Numbered from the stretch's first letter, positions 50,232-59,592 are shown. The stretch is 64,000 bases of DNA from Dehalococcoidia bacterium (GCA_020853755.1 JADYYG010000026.1:62001-126000); one strand, 5' to 3'. Made by a program: numbers and translations. The notes: generated by a model not told the origin, from the letters alone.

Positions 50232-52439
50232 ATGACCACCCGTGACCCGGGCGCGTTTACCATGATCGACTGCTCCACCGGTCTTGCAGGCGCCTGGGCA
50301 GCCCACACGGCTGCAGGGTTCGGCTGCCACGGCATCCGGCTATCCGACGGCCCTCCGCTGCGCTCCACACTCCCGGTGGAAACGCCGGCCGACGTCCGCG
50401 CGGCGTTCGAGCGCGTCCTGGCGAACCCAGCTGGGCAGACGGTCTTGATTGGATCCGCACAACTTGAAACCACGGTCTCCCGCCTGGCAGAGGAGTTCAA
50501 AGGCAGGTTCGCGATTGTCGAGGATCGCGGGGGGCCGTTCACTTCAGCGGCGCTGGAACTCGCGAACAGCCACAACGGGCACGTCCTCACCATCGAAGAC
50601 CCGGCCGCGGCGCCGGACTACCAAGGCTGGTCGCTCCCGGAGCCACTGCTCGGGGCGCTCAGCGGCCACACGGGCCAGGCAGGTGTACTGGGCCGTCCGC
50701 CGGTGGGGTTGCCGTCCTTCATGAGCGAGTACTTCGCGGGGATGTTTGGACTCATCGGACTCCTTGCCGCGAGATACCGGCGACGAGATTCGCACCGCCA
50801 TGTCATGACCTCGCGCCTCGAGGCGCTCGCGACACTCCACCCGTTTGCGTTCCTCGCCTACTCGCGGCTCAGCATCGTGAAGAAGCGCGGCAACCCGCTC
50901 TTCCCGCGCACAACGACGTTCGCCTGCACCGACGGTGAGGTGGTACTGGCGGTGATCAAGCCCAGGCACTGGGATGCGCTCTGCCTCATGACCGAACAAC
51001 CCGGCCTCGTCACCGATGAGCGGTTCGCCACACCAATGGCCAGGGCCCTTCGGCTCGAACAGCTGAAGTCGTTCCTGGGGCCCTGGTTCGGCGACCGCAG
51101 CAGGACGGAGGTTGCGGCTGCGTGCATCGCGGCGCGCATCCCGTTCGGCCTCGTCCGAACACCCGAAGAGGCCGCCCAGGAACCGTTCTCCTCCAGGCAG
51201 TTCTTCGATCCCGGGCTGCCGGTCCGGTTCCCCCCGGCAGTCCTGGACAACGGTAAGCGCACCGTCGTCCCCGGCCGGAGCCTCCATGCAGGAGCCCCCG
51301 GGGGCGACGCCGCGCCTGTCCGCGACCCGGACGCGCCGCTTGCCGGCCTCCGGGTGGTCGACCTGACCACCGCCGTCGCCGGGCCTTTCGCAACACGGCT
51401 CCTCGCCGACCTCGGCGCCGATGTCCTCGTGCTCGAACCGCGAGGCCCCGAGGGCTACATCGAGATCTCCGAATTAGGCGACCGGATCGGCGCTTTTCTC
51501 CCGAACTATGACTCGACTGAAGACCCGCTGTACGCAGCGGGCGCCCGCCACCAGGCAGGCCGCGGCAAGCGCAGCCTCGTGCTCTCCAAGCCGGCCGAGG
51601 TGCAGGCCGCCCTCGCCCAGGCGGACGTGTTCTTCCAGAACTTCGCACCGGGCGTCGCGGAAGCACGCGGCTTCGGCGTTGACGCGTTGCGGGCGATAAA
51701 CCCCCGTCTGACCTACGTGTCGCTATCGGGCTTCGGGCAGGCCGGACCATACGCCGGTGTCCCTGCGTTCGCGCCGACCACGGAGGCCGAGGCTGGGTTC
51801 ACCTGGCTCACGTCCGCTTCTGGCAAGGAAAGGGGCGAAGACGTCCTTGGCCTCGCCGATTACGCCTCCGCACTCGAAGCGGTCTGTGCCGTGCTGGCCC
51901 GTCTCGTGTTCAACGGCTGCGATGAGTTCCACCAGGTCGACGTGTCGCAGGCTGAGGCCACCATGCGAATCATCGCGGAGAGCCTCGAACTCGGTGGTGA
52001 CGCGCAGAGCAAGACCTTCCCCGGCTACGGCGTTTACCCGGCGCTCGGGAGCGACGAGTGGGTTGCGGTATGTCCGGCCGGCCCCGAAGCCGAATCGACG
52101 CTGGCCAAACTCGTAGGCGCGCCGCCTGGGGCAGACCTCGGCGCGCACGTCGCTGCCTGGACGGGCGCTCGAACCAAGCACTCTGCCGCCGCCGAATTGC
52201 AGAAGCTTGGGGTTGCCGCCGCCCCCGTGCTCTATGCCAACGAAGTGTTCGCCGACCCATTCCTGAACCGAAAGGGCCTGTTCTTCGACCTTGCTGACCA
52301 CTCCGGGCTGCAGCCCACTCGGCATGAGGGACTGCAGGTTCGATTCGGTGGTTGGCGGCCGGCCTACGTGCCCGGCCCACACATTGGCGAGTCATCGCCT
52401 CCATGGATGCAACTGCGGCAGCAGTCCGTAGAGCAATAG
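50232..52439 (+). CDS. Double-headed CaiB/BaiF family CoA-transferase
   Basis: A 735-residue protein with two tandem family III CoA-transferase domains. The first (residues 8-345) is divergent: MIDCSTGLAGAWAAHTAAGFG replaces the usual start, and PSFMSEYFAGMFG at 161-173 has Glu where the catalytic Asp is expected. The second (residues 370-720) is canonical: LRVVDLTTAVAGPFATRLL near residue 373 and the catalytic Asp543 in GLADYASALEA. The first half may only be structural, replacing the second subunit of the interlocked dimer. I take ATG 50232, 104 bp after the GH172 gene. It probably activates the acid product of the operon's sugar pathway. Confidence 0.83.
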   Translation: MTTRDPGAFTMIDCSTGLAGAWAAHTAAGFGCHGIRLSDGPPLRSTLPVETPADVRAAFERVLANPAGQTVLIGSAQLETTVSRLAEEFKGRFAIVEDRGGPFTSAALELANSHNGHVLTIEDPAAAPDYQGWSLPEPLLGALSGHTGQAGVLGRPPVGLPSFMSEYFAGMFGLIGLLAARYRRRDSHRHVMTSRLEALATLHPFAFLAYSRLSIVKKRGNPLFPRTTTFACTDGEVVLAVIKPRHWDALCLMTEQPGLVTDERFATPMARALRLEQLKSFLGPWFGDRSRTEVAAACIAARIPFGLVRTPEEAAQEPFSSRQFFDPGLPVRFPPAVLDNGKRTVVPGRSLHAGAPGGDAAPVRDPDAPLAGLRVVDLTTAVAGPFATRLLADLGADVLVLEPRGPEGYIEISELGDRIGAFLPNYDSTEDPLYAAGARHQAGRGKRSLVLSKPAEVQAALAQADVFFQNFAPGVAEARGFGVDALRAINPRLTYVSLSGFGQAGPYAGVPAFAPTTEAEAGFTWLTSASGKERGEDVLGLADYASALEAVCAVLARLVFNGCDEFHQVDVSQAEATMRIIAESLELGGDAQSKTFPGYGVYPALGSDEWVAVCPAGPEAESTLAKLVGAPPGADLGAHVAAWTGARTKHSAAAELQKLGVAAAPVLYANEVFADPFLNRKGLFFDLADHSGLQPTRHEGLQVRFGGWRPAYVPGPHIGESSPPWMQLRQQSVEQ

Positions 52440-52465
52440 AGCGCGAACCCACAAAAGGAAGGGAC

Positions 52466-54121
52466 ATGATGGACAACTACTGGACCAGGAAAGCCACGAG
52501 CCGGAGGCGCCTCCTCAAGGGTGGCGCAGTCACAGCGACCGCATTCGCCGTGACCGGACTCCTTGGGGCCGGCTGCGGAGACGATGACGATGACAGCAAC
52601 AGCGGGGGCGGCGCCACCACCCAGCCCGGCTCGGGTTCGCCGGCCGCATCCCCGACGACCAGCGGCCCGAAGGTAGGCGGCGAACTGAGCTACGCCGGCG
52701 CCGAACCAGTCGATGGCAACCCGCTCACGAGCACGCTCGGTGGTGAACACGAGTACCACTGGCAACTCCATGACAACCTCATTGCCTACGACCAGAAGGC
52801 CCAGCTTGATGCCAGCCGCTCGCTCGCCGAGAAATGGGAAATCAAGAGCCCGACCGAGATTGTGCTCACGCTTCGGCAGGGCGTGAAGTTCGCAAACGGC
52901 GAGACGCTCACGGCAGAGGACGTGAAGTACAACATCGACCTCGTGCTCGACCCGGCGACGAAGTCGGCGGCGCGCGGGGACCTCTCCCCCATCGAATCGG
53001 TCACAACGCCCGACGCGAAGACGGTCAACCTGAAGCTCAAGGCGCCGTCTGCCTCTCTGTTGACCCTGCTGGGTGACCGCGGCGGCATGATCGTCTCCAA
53101 GAAGGCGCTCCAGGCCGGGATGAAGGAATACTCGACGAAGCCGAACGGCGGAAGTGGCCCGTTCCGCCTCGATAACTGGACCCCAAAGGAACGCTGGGCG
53201 GTTAGTCGCAATCCCGAGTACTGGAGGAAGGCCGGGAGCACCCAGCTGCCCTACCTCCAGAAGCTGACGTCCCGGTTTATCACCGACCCGGCCGTCGCCC
53301 AGGCAGCGCTCCAGAACGGCGAGATCCAGTTGATGCCGATCAGCAGCACCGATAAGGCGAAGTTCAAGGACTTTGCGTTCGCCGAATTCAACGGCGCCGC
53401 TGCCGTCACCACCTGGCTGGATTCGACGATCGCCCCGACCAGCGACGTCCGGGTGCGCCAGGCGCTTGCCTACGCCTACGACCGGAAGTCGCTTTCTGAG
53501 GTGCTCACCGGCGGCGTGGAAGCGCCAGCCATCGGGATCATCACTCCCGCGCAGTGGGCGTTCGACTCATCCGTCCAGGCGCCCAACTTCGATGTGAAGA
53601 AGGCGAAGGAATTGCTCGCAGCAGCCGGCATCGCGAAGGGGACGAAGGTGAAGGCCTTCAGCCTCGGCATTGAGGCGGCGAAACGCCGCGCCGAACTGGT
53701 GCAGGGTTTCCTCAAGGCAATCGACATCGACATGGAGATCACGCTTGGCGACGCCAGCCAGCTCGTCCCCACACTGATGGCGCACACCCACCACATGATC
53801 TTCGCTTCGATGAGCATGCGCGCCGACCCGCACGGTATCCTTGGCCTGACCATCCGCAAGGGCGGCGCACTGACCGCCGGGCTCCCGTCCGCGCCAGATG
53901 TCGACGACCTCATCGACAAGGCGAGCCAGACGTACGATCAGGCCGAGCGAAAGAAGCTGTACACGACCATGCAGGACCTCATTAGCAATAAGTACTGCAT
54001 GCACGCCTGGGAGACCTACACGGTGGGCCTCATCGCAGCTTCCAAGAAGGTCGGGGGCCTCGACACTGTCTTCGGCGGCGAGGGCAAGCCTCGCTTCGCA
54101 GAACTCTCGCTGCAGGCCTGA
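52466..54121 (+). CDS. ABC transporter substrate-binding lipoprotein, family 5
   Basis: A 551-residue SBP_bac_5 lipoprotein. A twin-arginine-like motif TSRRRLLKGG precedes a hydrophobic stretch and a lipobox LLGAGC with Cys37, then a Gly/Ser/Thr linker. LRQGVKFANGETLTAEDVKYN, YSTKPNGGSGPFRLDNW and VRVRQALAYAYDRKSL are family landmarks. It would bind a peptide or saccharide outside the membrane; family 5 proteins are known to bind oligosaccharides as well as peptides. AAGGAAGGG before the ATG at 52466 supports the start. In the operon with GH172, its ligand may be a furanoside. Confidence 0.9.
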   Translation: MMDNYWTRKATSRRRLLKGGAVTATAFAVTGLLGAGCGDDDDDSNSGGGATTQPGSGSPAASPTTSGPKVGGELSYAGAEPVDGNPLTSTLGGEHEYHWQLHDNLIAYDQKAQLDASRSLAEKWEIKSPTEIVLTLRQGVKFANGETLTAEDVKYNIDLVLDPATKSAARGDLSPIESVTTPDAKTVNLKLKAPSASLLTLLGDRGGMIVSKKALQAGMKEYSTKPNGGSGPFRLDNWTPKERWAVSRNPEYWRKAGSTQLPYLQKLTSRFITDPAVAQAALQNGEIQLMPISSTDKAKFKDFAFAEFNGAAAVTTWLDSTIAPTSDVRVRQALAYAYDRKSLSEVLTGGVEAPAIGIITPAQWAFDSSVQAPNFDVKKAKELLAAAGIAKGTKVKAFSLGIEAAKRRAELVQGFLKAIDIDMEITLGDASQLVPTLMAHTHHMIFASMSMRADPHGILGLTIRKGGALTAGLPSAPDVDDLIDKASQTYDQAERKKLYTTMQDLISNKYCMHAWETYTVGLIAASKKVGGLDTVFGGEGKPRFAELSLQA

Positions 54122-54124
54122 TTG

Positions 54125-55090
54125 GTGAACCAGAGTGGGTTGCTCAAGTATCTGCTGGGACGGATGGCTCGACTCATCCTGGTGGTGTTTGGCGTAACCC
54201 TCCTCGTGTTCTTCCTGCTGCGAACCGTACCGGGTGACCCCATCCGCGCCCGGTACGGTATCGACACCGCCCTGAGCGCCGAGGACTACAGCGCACTCCG
54301 CAAGGAGTACGGCCTCGATAAGCCCGTGCCGATCCAGTACATCAACTGGCTCCAGCACGTCGTCCAGGGGGACATGGGCGAGTCCATCCTGCAGCGGCGG
54401 GATGTTGCTCCCCTTCTCTGGAAGAGCGGCAAGATCACCCTCCAGGTACAGACGACGTCGTTTGTCCTGGCGCTGGTGTTTGGTATCGCAGCCGGCTGTC
54501 TTGCAGCCGTCAAAGCCGGGACGCTCGTTGACCGCGCCCTTTCCACCATCGCGCTCGCCGGGGTTGCGACACCGAGCTATTTCCTCGGCATCCTTCTCAT
54601 CCTCCTCTTCGCCGTGAAGCTCGATTGGCTGCCCGTGACCGGTTGGAGGCCGCTCATCCCGGATGTGAAAGAGGGGCTCAGGCACCTCGCGCTGCCTGCC
54701 ATCACCGGGGCGCTTGCAGGTCCGCTGGCGGTCCTGCTGCGCTATTCCAGGGCGTCCCTGCTGGAAGTCCTCGAGCAGGACTACGTTCGCACTGCGCGCT
54801 CAAAGGGACTCTCAACCATGGTGGTCACGCTCCGTCACGCGATGCCGAACGCGAGCGTCCTCATCCTGAGTGTTGCCGGGTTGATGTTCGCAAACATCCT
54901 CGCCGGGAGCGTCATCATCGAACGGCTCTTCAGCATCCCCGGCATGGGTCGCCTGGTGACCGAGGCTGTGATCCAGCATGACTACCCGCTCGTGCAAGGC
55001 GCCGTGCTGGTCATCGCCGTCGTCGTCGTCTTCGTGAACACCATGGTTGACCTCCTCTACATGGTGGTTGACCCCAGGATCCGCCGGTGA
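54125..55090 (+). CDS. Peptide/nickel-type ABC transporter permease (DppB-like)
   Basis: A 321-residue permease with the typical N-terminus: RMARLILVVFGVTLLVFFLLRTVPGDP, about six transmembrane helices and an EAA loop (YVRTARSKGLSTMVVTLRHAM) near residue 220. It starts immediately after the lipoprotein gene; I prefer GTG 54125 to TTG 54122, which abuts the stop. It overlaps the DppC-like gene by 4 bp. As in island A, no ATPase gene follows. Confidence 0.88.
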   Translation: MNQSGLLKYLLGRMARLILVVFGVTLLVFFLLRTVPGDPIRARYGIDTALSAEDYSALRKEYGLDKPVPIQYINWLQHVVQGDMGESILQRRDVAPLLWKSGKITLQVQTTSFVLALVFGIAAGCLAAVKAGTLVDRALSTIALAGVATPSYFLGILLILLFAVKLDWLPVTGWRPLIPDVKEGLRHLALPAITGALAGPLAVLLRYSRASLLEVLEQDYVRTARSKGLSTMVVTLRHAMPNASVLILSVAGLMFANILAGSVIIERLFSIPGMGRLVTEAVIQHDYPLVQGAVLVIAVVVVFVNTMVDLLYMVVDPRIRR

Positions 55091-55968
55091 CATCGACTTC
55101 ATCCCTGTTCGAATCGGGCATCGAAGCGGTCCACTACCGGTCAGCCTTGCGACAGCTGCGAAGAGCCGGGCGGGCGTGCCTCAACCCTGCCGCCCTTTTC
55201 GTCATCGTGGTCGTCATCGGAGCAACGTTCTCAGGATGGCTCAGTGGGCACGGTCCGAATGACCAGAACCTGCAGGCTCGCTTCGCACCGCCCTCGCGCG
55301 AGTATTTCCTCGGCACCGATGCCCTCGGCCGGGACACCTTCGCTCGCATCCTCTATGGAGCGCGGATCTCGCTCGCCACAGCCATCTCCGCCGCGCTGCT
55401 CTCCACGTTCCTGGGCGCCATCCTCGGGCTGCTGGCGGGATACCTGGGGGGCGTTATCGACTCGGTTGTTTCCTACGTGTCCGATGTCGTGATGGCCTTC
55501 CCGGCAATCATCTTTGCCCTCTTCATCCTCTCGGTGTTTGGTTCCGACATGAAGAATGTCATCATCGCCCTCGCTGTGTACGGGGTGCCGGGGGCATTCC
55601 GTGTTGTCCGGGGGCAAGTGCTCGTGATCCGTGAAGTCGAGTACGTGAAGGCATCCGTGTCGGTCGGCGCGAGCCCGTTACGAACCGCTGTCCGCCACGT
55701 CCTGCCAAACAGTATCGCGCCGCTCACGGTTGCGGTGCCCCTGGCGATGTCTGGCGCTGTGCTGGCAGAGGCCGGGCTCTCCTTCCTGGGGCTTGGCGTG
55801 CGGCCGCCGACTCCCACCTGGGGCGGCATGCTCGCCGACGGCTATGCCTTCATCTATGACCACCCGCGGCTGCCAATCATCCCGGGCATCGCCGTGTTCT
55901 TGCTTGTGCTTTCGCTGAATGCCATCGGAGACCAGGTTCGCGCCGCACTGAGCCATCGGCGGTCGTGA
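55087..55968 (+). CDS. Peptide/nickel-type ABC transporter permease (DppC-like)
   Basis: A 293-residue permease starting GTG within a GTGA overlap. The conserved N-terminal OppC segment DQNLQARFAPPSREYFLGTDALGRDTFARILYG, split here for length, lies near residues 58-90, and the EAA loop reads YVKASVSVGASPLRTAVRHV near residue 180. About six helices are predicted. It ends the island-B operon; the next gene is convergent. Together with the DppB-like protein it makes a complete membrane channel but lacks a local ATPase. Confidence 0.88.
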   Translation: MTSTSSLFESGIEAVHYRSALRQLRRAGRACLNPAALFVIVVVIGATFSGWLSGHGPNDQNLQARFAPPSREYFLGTDALGRDTFARILYGARISLATAISAALLSTFLGAILGLLAGYLGGVIDSVVSYVSDVVMAFPAIIFALFILSVFGSDMKNVIIALAVYGVPGAFRVVRGQVLVIREVEYVKASVSVGASPLRTAVRHVLPNSIAPLTVAVPLAMSGAVLAEAGLSFLGLGVRPPTPTWGGMLADGYAFIYDHPRLPIIPGIAVFLLVLSLNAIGDQVRAALSHRRS

Positions 55969-55990
55969 GGGGGCAGCCGCTTTCTTGACC

Positions 55991-56992
55991 TCAATCGAGC
56001 CGGACGATGGTGGTCCCGATGGTGCGCCCGGCGAGCAGGTCGACGAACGCCTGCGGCGCGGATTCGAGACCCCGGTATTCGGTGGTCCGCGTCTGAACCT
56101 CACCTGCGGCCACCCACTGCGCCATCGCCTTCCGGGCCTCGTCATACCGGTCGGCGAACCGGTAGACGATGAAGCCTTCCATCCGGACCTGGTTGTTCAC
56201 GAGGAGTCCGGGCACACCACGCGGCCCAGCTGCTGGCTTCGCGCCGTCGTACGCCGAGACAGCGCCACAGCAGACGATCCGGCCGAAGGTGTTCATGCAG
56301 AAGAGCGCGCTTTCGAGGATGGCCCCGCCGGTGTTGTCCCAGTAGACGTCGATGCGGTCTGGGGTCGCGGCACGGAACTGGTCCCGGAAGTCGTGCGCCT
56401 TGTAGTTCACCGCCGCGTCGAAACCCAGTTCGCCGGTCAGGACGCCGCACTTTTCGGCCGAACCGGCGACGCCCACAACGCGGCAGCCGAGGCGCTTGGC
56501 AAACTGGCCAACCATGTGCCCAACCGAGCCTGCAGCCGCCGAGACGACGACCGCCTGCCCACGCTCCGGGCGGCCAATCTCGTGGAGTCCGAAGTAGGCC
56601 GTCAGGCCGTTCGTCCCGTAGAGGCCGAGGTGGAGCGACGCGTCGGCCGCGCCATCGACGCGGCGCAGCGCGCTCGCTTTGACTGCGGCGAGCTCGTCCC
56701 AACCCGTCGGGCCAACGACCACGTCACCCGGCTTGAAGTCGGGCGATTTCGAGGCTTCGACCACTGCGAGGCCGGTACCGCCCATGACCACGCCCGCGAC
56801 AGGAGCGCCGGCATAGCTCGCGCTCCCCTGGAGCCCGGCCCGCTGACCAGCGCCAATTGTGAACGCCTGGGTTCGGCAGAGCACTTCGCCTTCGCCGCAA
56901 TCGGGCGACGGGACGGACTGGACCGCGAAGTGGCCCGGTTCGAGCGGCCCGTCCGGGACGGACGCGATGATCACCCTACGGTGGCTTGCCAT
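55991..56992 (-). CDS. NADP-dependent MDR-family oxidoreductase (zinc-free)
   Basis: A 333-residue leukotriene B4/curcumin-reductase-like enzyme. GGTGLAVVEASKSPDFKPGDVVVG near residue 70, VVSAAAGSVGHMVGQFAKRLG near residue 148 (the AAxxxVG nucleotide motif) and VDVYWDNTGG-like IDVYWDNTGGAIL near residue 215 are diagnostic, and no zinc-ligand Cys or GHE motif is present. Homologues reduce alpha,beta-unsaturated ketones. A perfect AGGAGG lies 6 nt before ATG 56992. The gene is convergent with the island-B operon at a 22-bp gap and is probably not part of it. Confidence 0.88.
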   Translation of the reverse strand: MASHRRVIIASVPDGPLEPGHFAVQSVPSPDCGEGEVLCRTQAFTIGAGQRAGLQGSASYAGAPVAGVVMGGTGLAVVEASKSPDFKPGDVVVGPTGWDELAAVKASALRRVDGAADASLHLGLYGTNGLTAYFGLHEIGRPERGQAVVVSAAAGSVGHMVGQFAKRLGCRVVGVAGSAEKCGVLTGELGFDAAVNYKAHDFRDQFRAATPDRIDVYWDNTGGAILESALFCMNTFGRIVCCGAVSAYDGAKPAAGPRGVPGLLVNNQVRMEGFIVYRFADRYDEARKAMAQWVAAGEVQTRTTEYRGLESAPQAFVDLLAGRTIGTTIVRLD

Positions 56993-57104
56993 GTGGAACC
57001 TCCTGCACAGCCTGCGGGTTCGAACCGCACCTGCGCGATGGCGGATTGTGTGGTCTCGAAAGCGAGTCCGGCAAGGGCGCAGCGGTTGTCGGCGAAAGGG
57101 CCAG

Positions 57105-58397
57105 TCAGCGGCGGCGGGCCGAGACCAGCCACCCGCCGCCTGCAGCGAGCAACGCAGTGTCGAGATAGAGATGCGCCCTCGCGAGTGCCCCGGCAAAGAA
57201 CATCGGGTGCAGGGCGAAGAGCGTTGCATGCACTGCCAGTCCAGGATCCACGACGAGCGTGCCGAGGAGGACCGCCGAAGCAACGGCGCTGCCGGCGGCA
57301 ATCGGCAGGTCGAATGCGCTCGTACCCGCGCCAGTCTTGCGCTGGAACCGGGACATCGCTGTCGAAACCGGGCCAGTCGCACCCGGTGCAAATGCGCTCA
57401 GGAGACCGACCGCCGCACGGGGTAAACGTCCCCTCGGGTACACGAGGTACGCCGGTTCATACCGCGTCGGGCTGAACTTCGCCTTGAAATGATCGAGCGG
57501 CTTGAAGCGGTAGAACATGTTCAGGTGGTGGAACGTGAAGTTCAGCAGGCGGCCGAGGAGCCGGTGCCCACCCGGTTGAAAACGGCATCCGCGAAGCGGC
57601 GCAAGGCCGAAGTTCGCGACGCCCGCGCCGCGCCGGGCCGCCTCCGCCACGGCCTCGATCACGAGGAGTTCCGTCGCCCCCGTCGGCGCCGACTTTCGGC
57701 GGATCAGGTCTTCGAGGTAGTACCGCGAACCACCTGCGTACGGAACACACGTGAGGAATGCCTCAAGCCGCCCGTCTCGGCGAGCGAGGAGCACGATCTT
57801 GTCGTTCGAATGGGCCAGTGGAGCGAGGCGGAGCGTGAATCCGAGCGCTTTCACATTCCGGCTTGTCCGCCAGTCGGCGGTCGCCTCGGCGATTTCGCGT
57901 TCGAGCACAGCAGTTGGCGTCGCCCCCGGCGGGAGGATTTCCACGGTGACCCCGGTCTTGCGCGCCTGGTTCGAAGCTGACCGTACCTTCTTTGCGCGGT
58001 CGCCCCGCGGCGCCCAGGCAGCGGTATCGAAGAGTGGTTCCTCCCCGATCTTAATCGCGTGGAGGCCTGCGGCGGCATACCGCTCCAGCCAACCGGCGGA
58101 AGCGTTGGCGAAGGCCGGTGTCAGCCTTGTGCGGGTGCAGAAGGCGAGGAAAGCATCGAGGGTTGCCGCGGCGTGCTCCGGGGCGCAGACGGGGTCGCCA
58201 CAGACGACCGCCGTCCCGCGGTGCCGTTCGAACGCAACGAAACCCGGGTTCTGGGGCGGCGCAAAGTACTCCCAGCCGTCGTAGAGCGCCAGGAACGCGA
58301 GCCCGCTTTGGCCGTGCCTGGTGGCCATGGCATAGCGTTCCTCGGGCGTCCCCACCCGGCTGACTGGCTCATGCGTCTGCCTACGGCTCCACCACAT
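57105..58397 (-). CDS. DUF2156 protein (phosphatidylglycerol lysyltransferase C-terminal-like)
   Basis: A 430-residue protein with the two GNAT-like folds of the LPG synthetase C-terminal domain. GLAFLALYDGWEYFAPPQNPGFVAF near residue 31, GDPVCAPEHAAATLDAFLAFC near residue 67, and GFTLRLAPLAHSNDKIVLLARRDGRLEAFLTCVP near residue 205 are typical. A C-terminal stretch (from about residue 360) has one or two hydrophobic segments, so it may be membrane-associated. In homologues such domains transfer aminoacyl groups from tRNA to lipids; a plain hypothetical acyltransferase is the alternative. It sits 79 bp before the deacetylase gene's end on the same strand. Confidence 0.75.
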   Translation of the reverse strand: MWWSRRQTHEPVSRVGTPEERYAMATRHGQSGLAFLALYDGWEYFAPPQNPGFVAFERHRGTAVVCGDPVCAPEHAAATLDAFLAFCTRTRLTPAFANASAGWLERYAAAGLHAIKIGEEPLFDTAAWAPRGDRAKKVRSASNQARKTGVTVEILPPGATPTAVLEREIAEATADWRTSRNVKALGFTLRLAPLAHSNDKIVLLARRDGRLEAFLTCVPYAGGSRYYLEDLIRRKSAPTGATELLVIEAVAEAARRGAGVANFGLAPLRGCRFQPGGHRLLGRLLNFTFHHLNMFYRFKPLDHFKAKFSPTRYEPAYLVYPRGRLPRAAVGLLSAFAPGATGPVSTAMSRFQRKTGAGTSAFDLPIAAGSAVASAVLLGTLVVDPGLAVHATLFALHPMFFAGALARAHLYLDTALLAAGGGWLVSARRR

Positions 58398-58475
58398 CGC
58401 TCCAGAGCATGCTCCGCGGCTCTGAAGACACCCTGAACGGGGGTGCAGCGTCCTGTCCCGAAGGGTGCGCGGTCT

Positions 58476-59591
58476 TTACCGGAAGCGATCGCACTCCGAA
58501 TCGGAGAGGTAGGCGGGCCGATGCAGGAGCTCGGGTACTGTCACCGGCCTGAGGCCGCGCGCCTGAAGGCCATCGAGGATGGCGGGCAGTGCCTTCACGA
58601 CGACCGAGCGGTCTGCGGGAATGTTTCCGTCGAGGCCGTCGTGCAGCAAGATGATGCTGCCAGGCTTCACCTTCGCGAGGATGTTCGCCGCGAGGCGATC
58701 CGGGTCCGTCTCCACCCAGTCCTGCGCTGAGACGTCCCATGTGATCATCGTCATCCCGCGGTTCGAGAGGGCGCGCCACATGAACGGAGTGTGGGCTCCA
58801 TGCGGCGGCCTGAAGAAGGCCGGGCAGACTCCCGAGGCGCCCGCCAGCGCCCGTTCGGCGCGATCGAGTTCGGGGTAGCGCGGGTCCAGGTAGCGGACCG
58901 CATCGTGCAGGTAGGAGTGGTTCGCGACAATCTGGCCGTCAGCAACGAGGGCAGCCGTGATGTCAGGCCGTTCGACCGCTGCGTTCCCGACCTCGAAGAA
59001 CGTCCCTTTCACACCACGTTCATCGAGGATCCGCGCCACCTCGAGGCTGTAGTCGGGGTTCGGGCCGTCGTCGAACGTCAGTGCAACGACCGGCCGGGAG
59101 CGGTCGCCGTGACTTTTGAGGTCGCCCAGCCAGGTAACGTGCGGATTGGTGGACCCGACCCAGAACGCCGAGAAACCAAGTACCTCCACGGCGCCAACTG
59201 TCACGGGGACTGTCTGCCGCGCCCGGCGCAGGACGAACGCCTTCCAGCTCAGCGAGGTAAGGAGCGGCGCGCCCGCGAGGCCCACGAACAACCCGAACGG
59301 GAACGCCACCGTATCGACGCCGCCAGGGTAGGTTGTCTGGGTGAGCAGCCATGCCGCCGCTGGCGCAGCCACCGCTCCCGCCGCCGCCGTCGCCTTCGAG
59401 ACAAACCGTGACCCGAGAGCGAAACCGAGCGCAGATAGGAGGACGCAGGCCGCCACATGACCCGCTCCGGCGCCGATTGCCGGTCGTGTCACTGCCAGCG
59501 CGGGGAGGCAAAGGAGGGCGACCAATGCAGCCGCACCGAGGATCTTCGCGGCACGTATTGTTCGGACAGGCTTCGTGAGACCCTTTGCCAT
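58476..59591 (-). CDS. Polysaccharide deacetylase family protein with membrane domain
   Basis: A 371-residue protein. The first 150 residues hold four to five hydrophobic helices. The NodB-type carbohydrate esterase 4 domain follows: VVALTFDDGPNPDYS (metal Asp), ANHSYLHD (metal His), FFRPPHGAHTPFMW and IILLHDGLDG. Such enzymes remove acetyl groups from peptidoglycan or exopolysaccharide. The membrane domain would anchor it with the catalytic part outside. I chose ATG 59591; a Shine-Dalgarno-like AAAGGAGG lies 14 nt upstream, rather far. The divergent membrane-protein gene starts 2 bp away. Confidence 0.83.
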   Translation of the reverse strand: MAKGLTKPVRTIRAAKILGAAALVALLCLPALAVTRPAIGAGAGHVAACVLLSALGFALGSRFVSKATAAAGAVAAPAAAWLLTQTTYPGGVDTVAFPFGLFVGLAGAPLLTSLSWKAFVLRRARQTVPVTVGAVEVLGFSAFWVGSTNPHVTWLGDLKSHGDRSRPVVALTFDDGPNPDYSLEVARILDERGVKGTFFEVGNAAVERPDITAALVADGQIVANHSYLHDAVRYLDPRYPELDRAERALAGASGVCPAFFRPPHGAHTPFMWRALSNRGMTMITWDVSAQDWVETDPDRLAANILAKVKPGSIILLHDGLDGNIPADRSVVVKALPAILDGLQARGLRPVTVPELLHRPAYLSDSECDRFR

Positions 59592-59592
59592 C

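Noticed and set aside
50140-50235. A 31-codon ORF whose stop overlaps the CoA-transferase ATG as ATGA
   Set aside because: The overlap looks like coupling, but the peptide is Arg/Pro-rich and low in information, and there is no ribosome-binding site; a leader peptide cannot be excluded.
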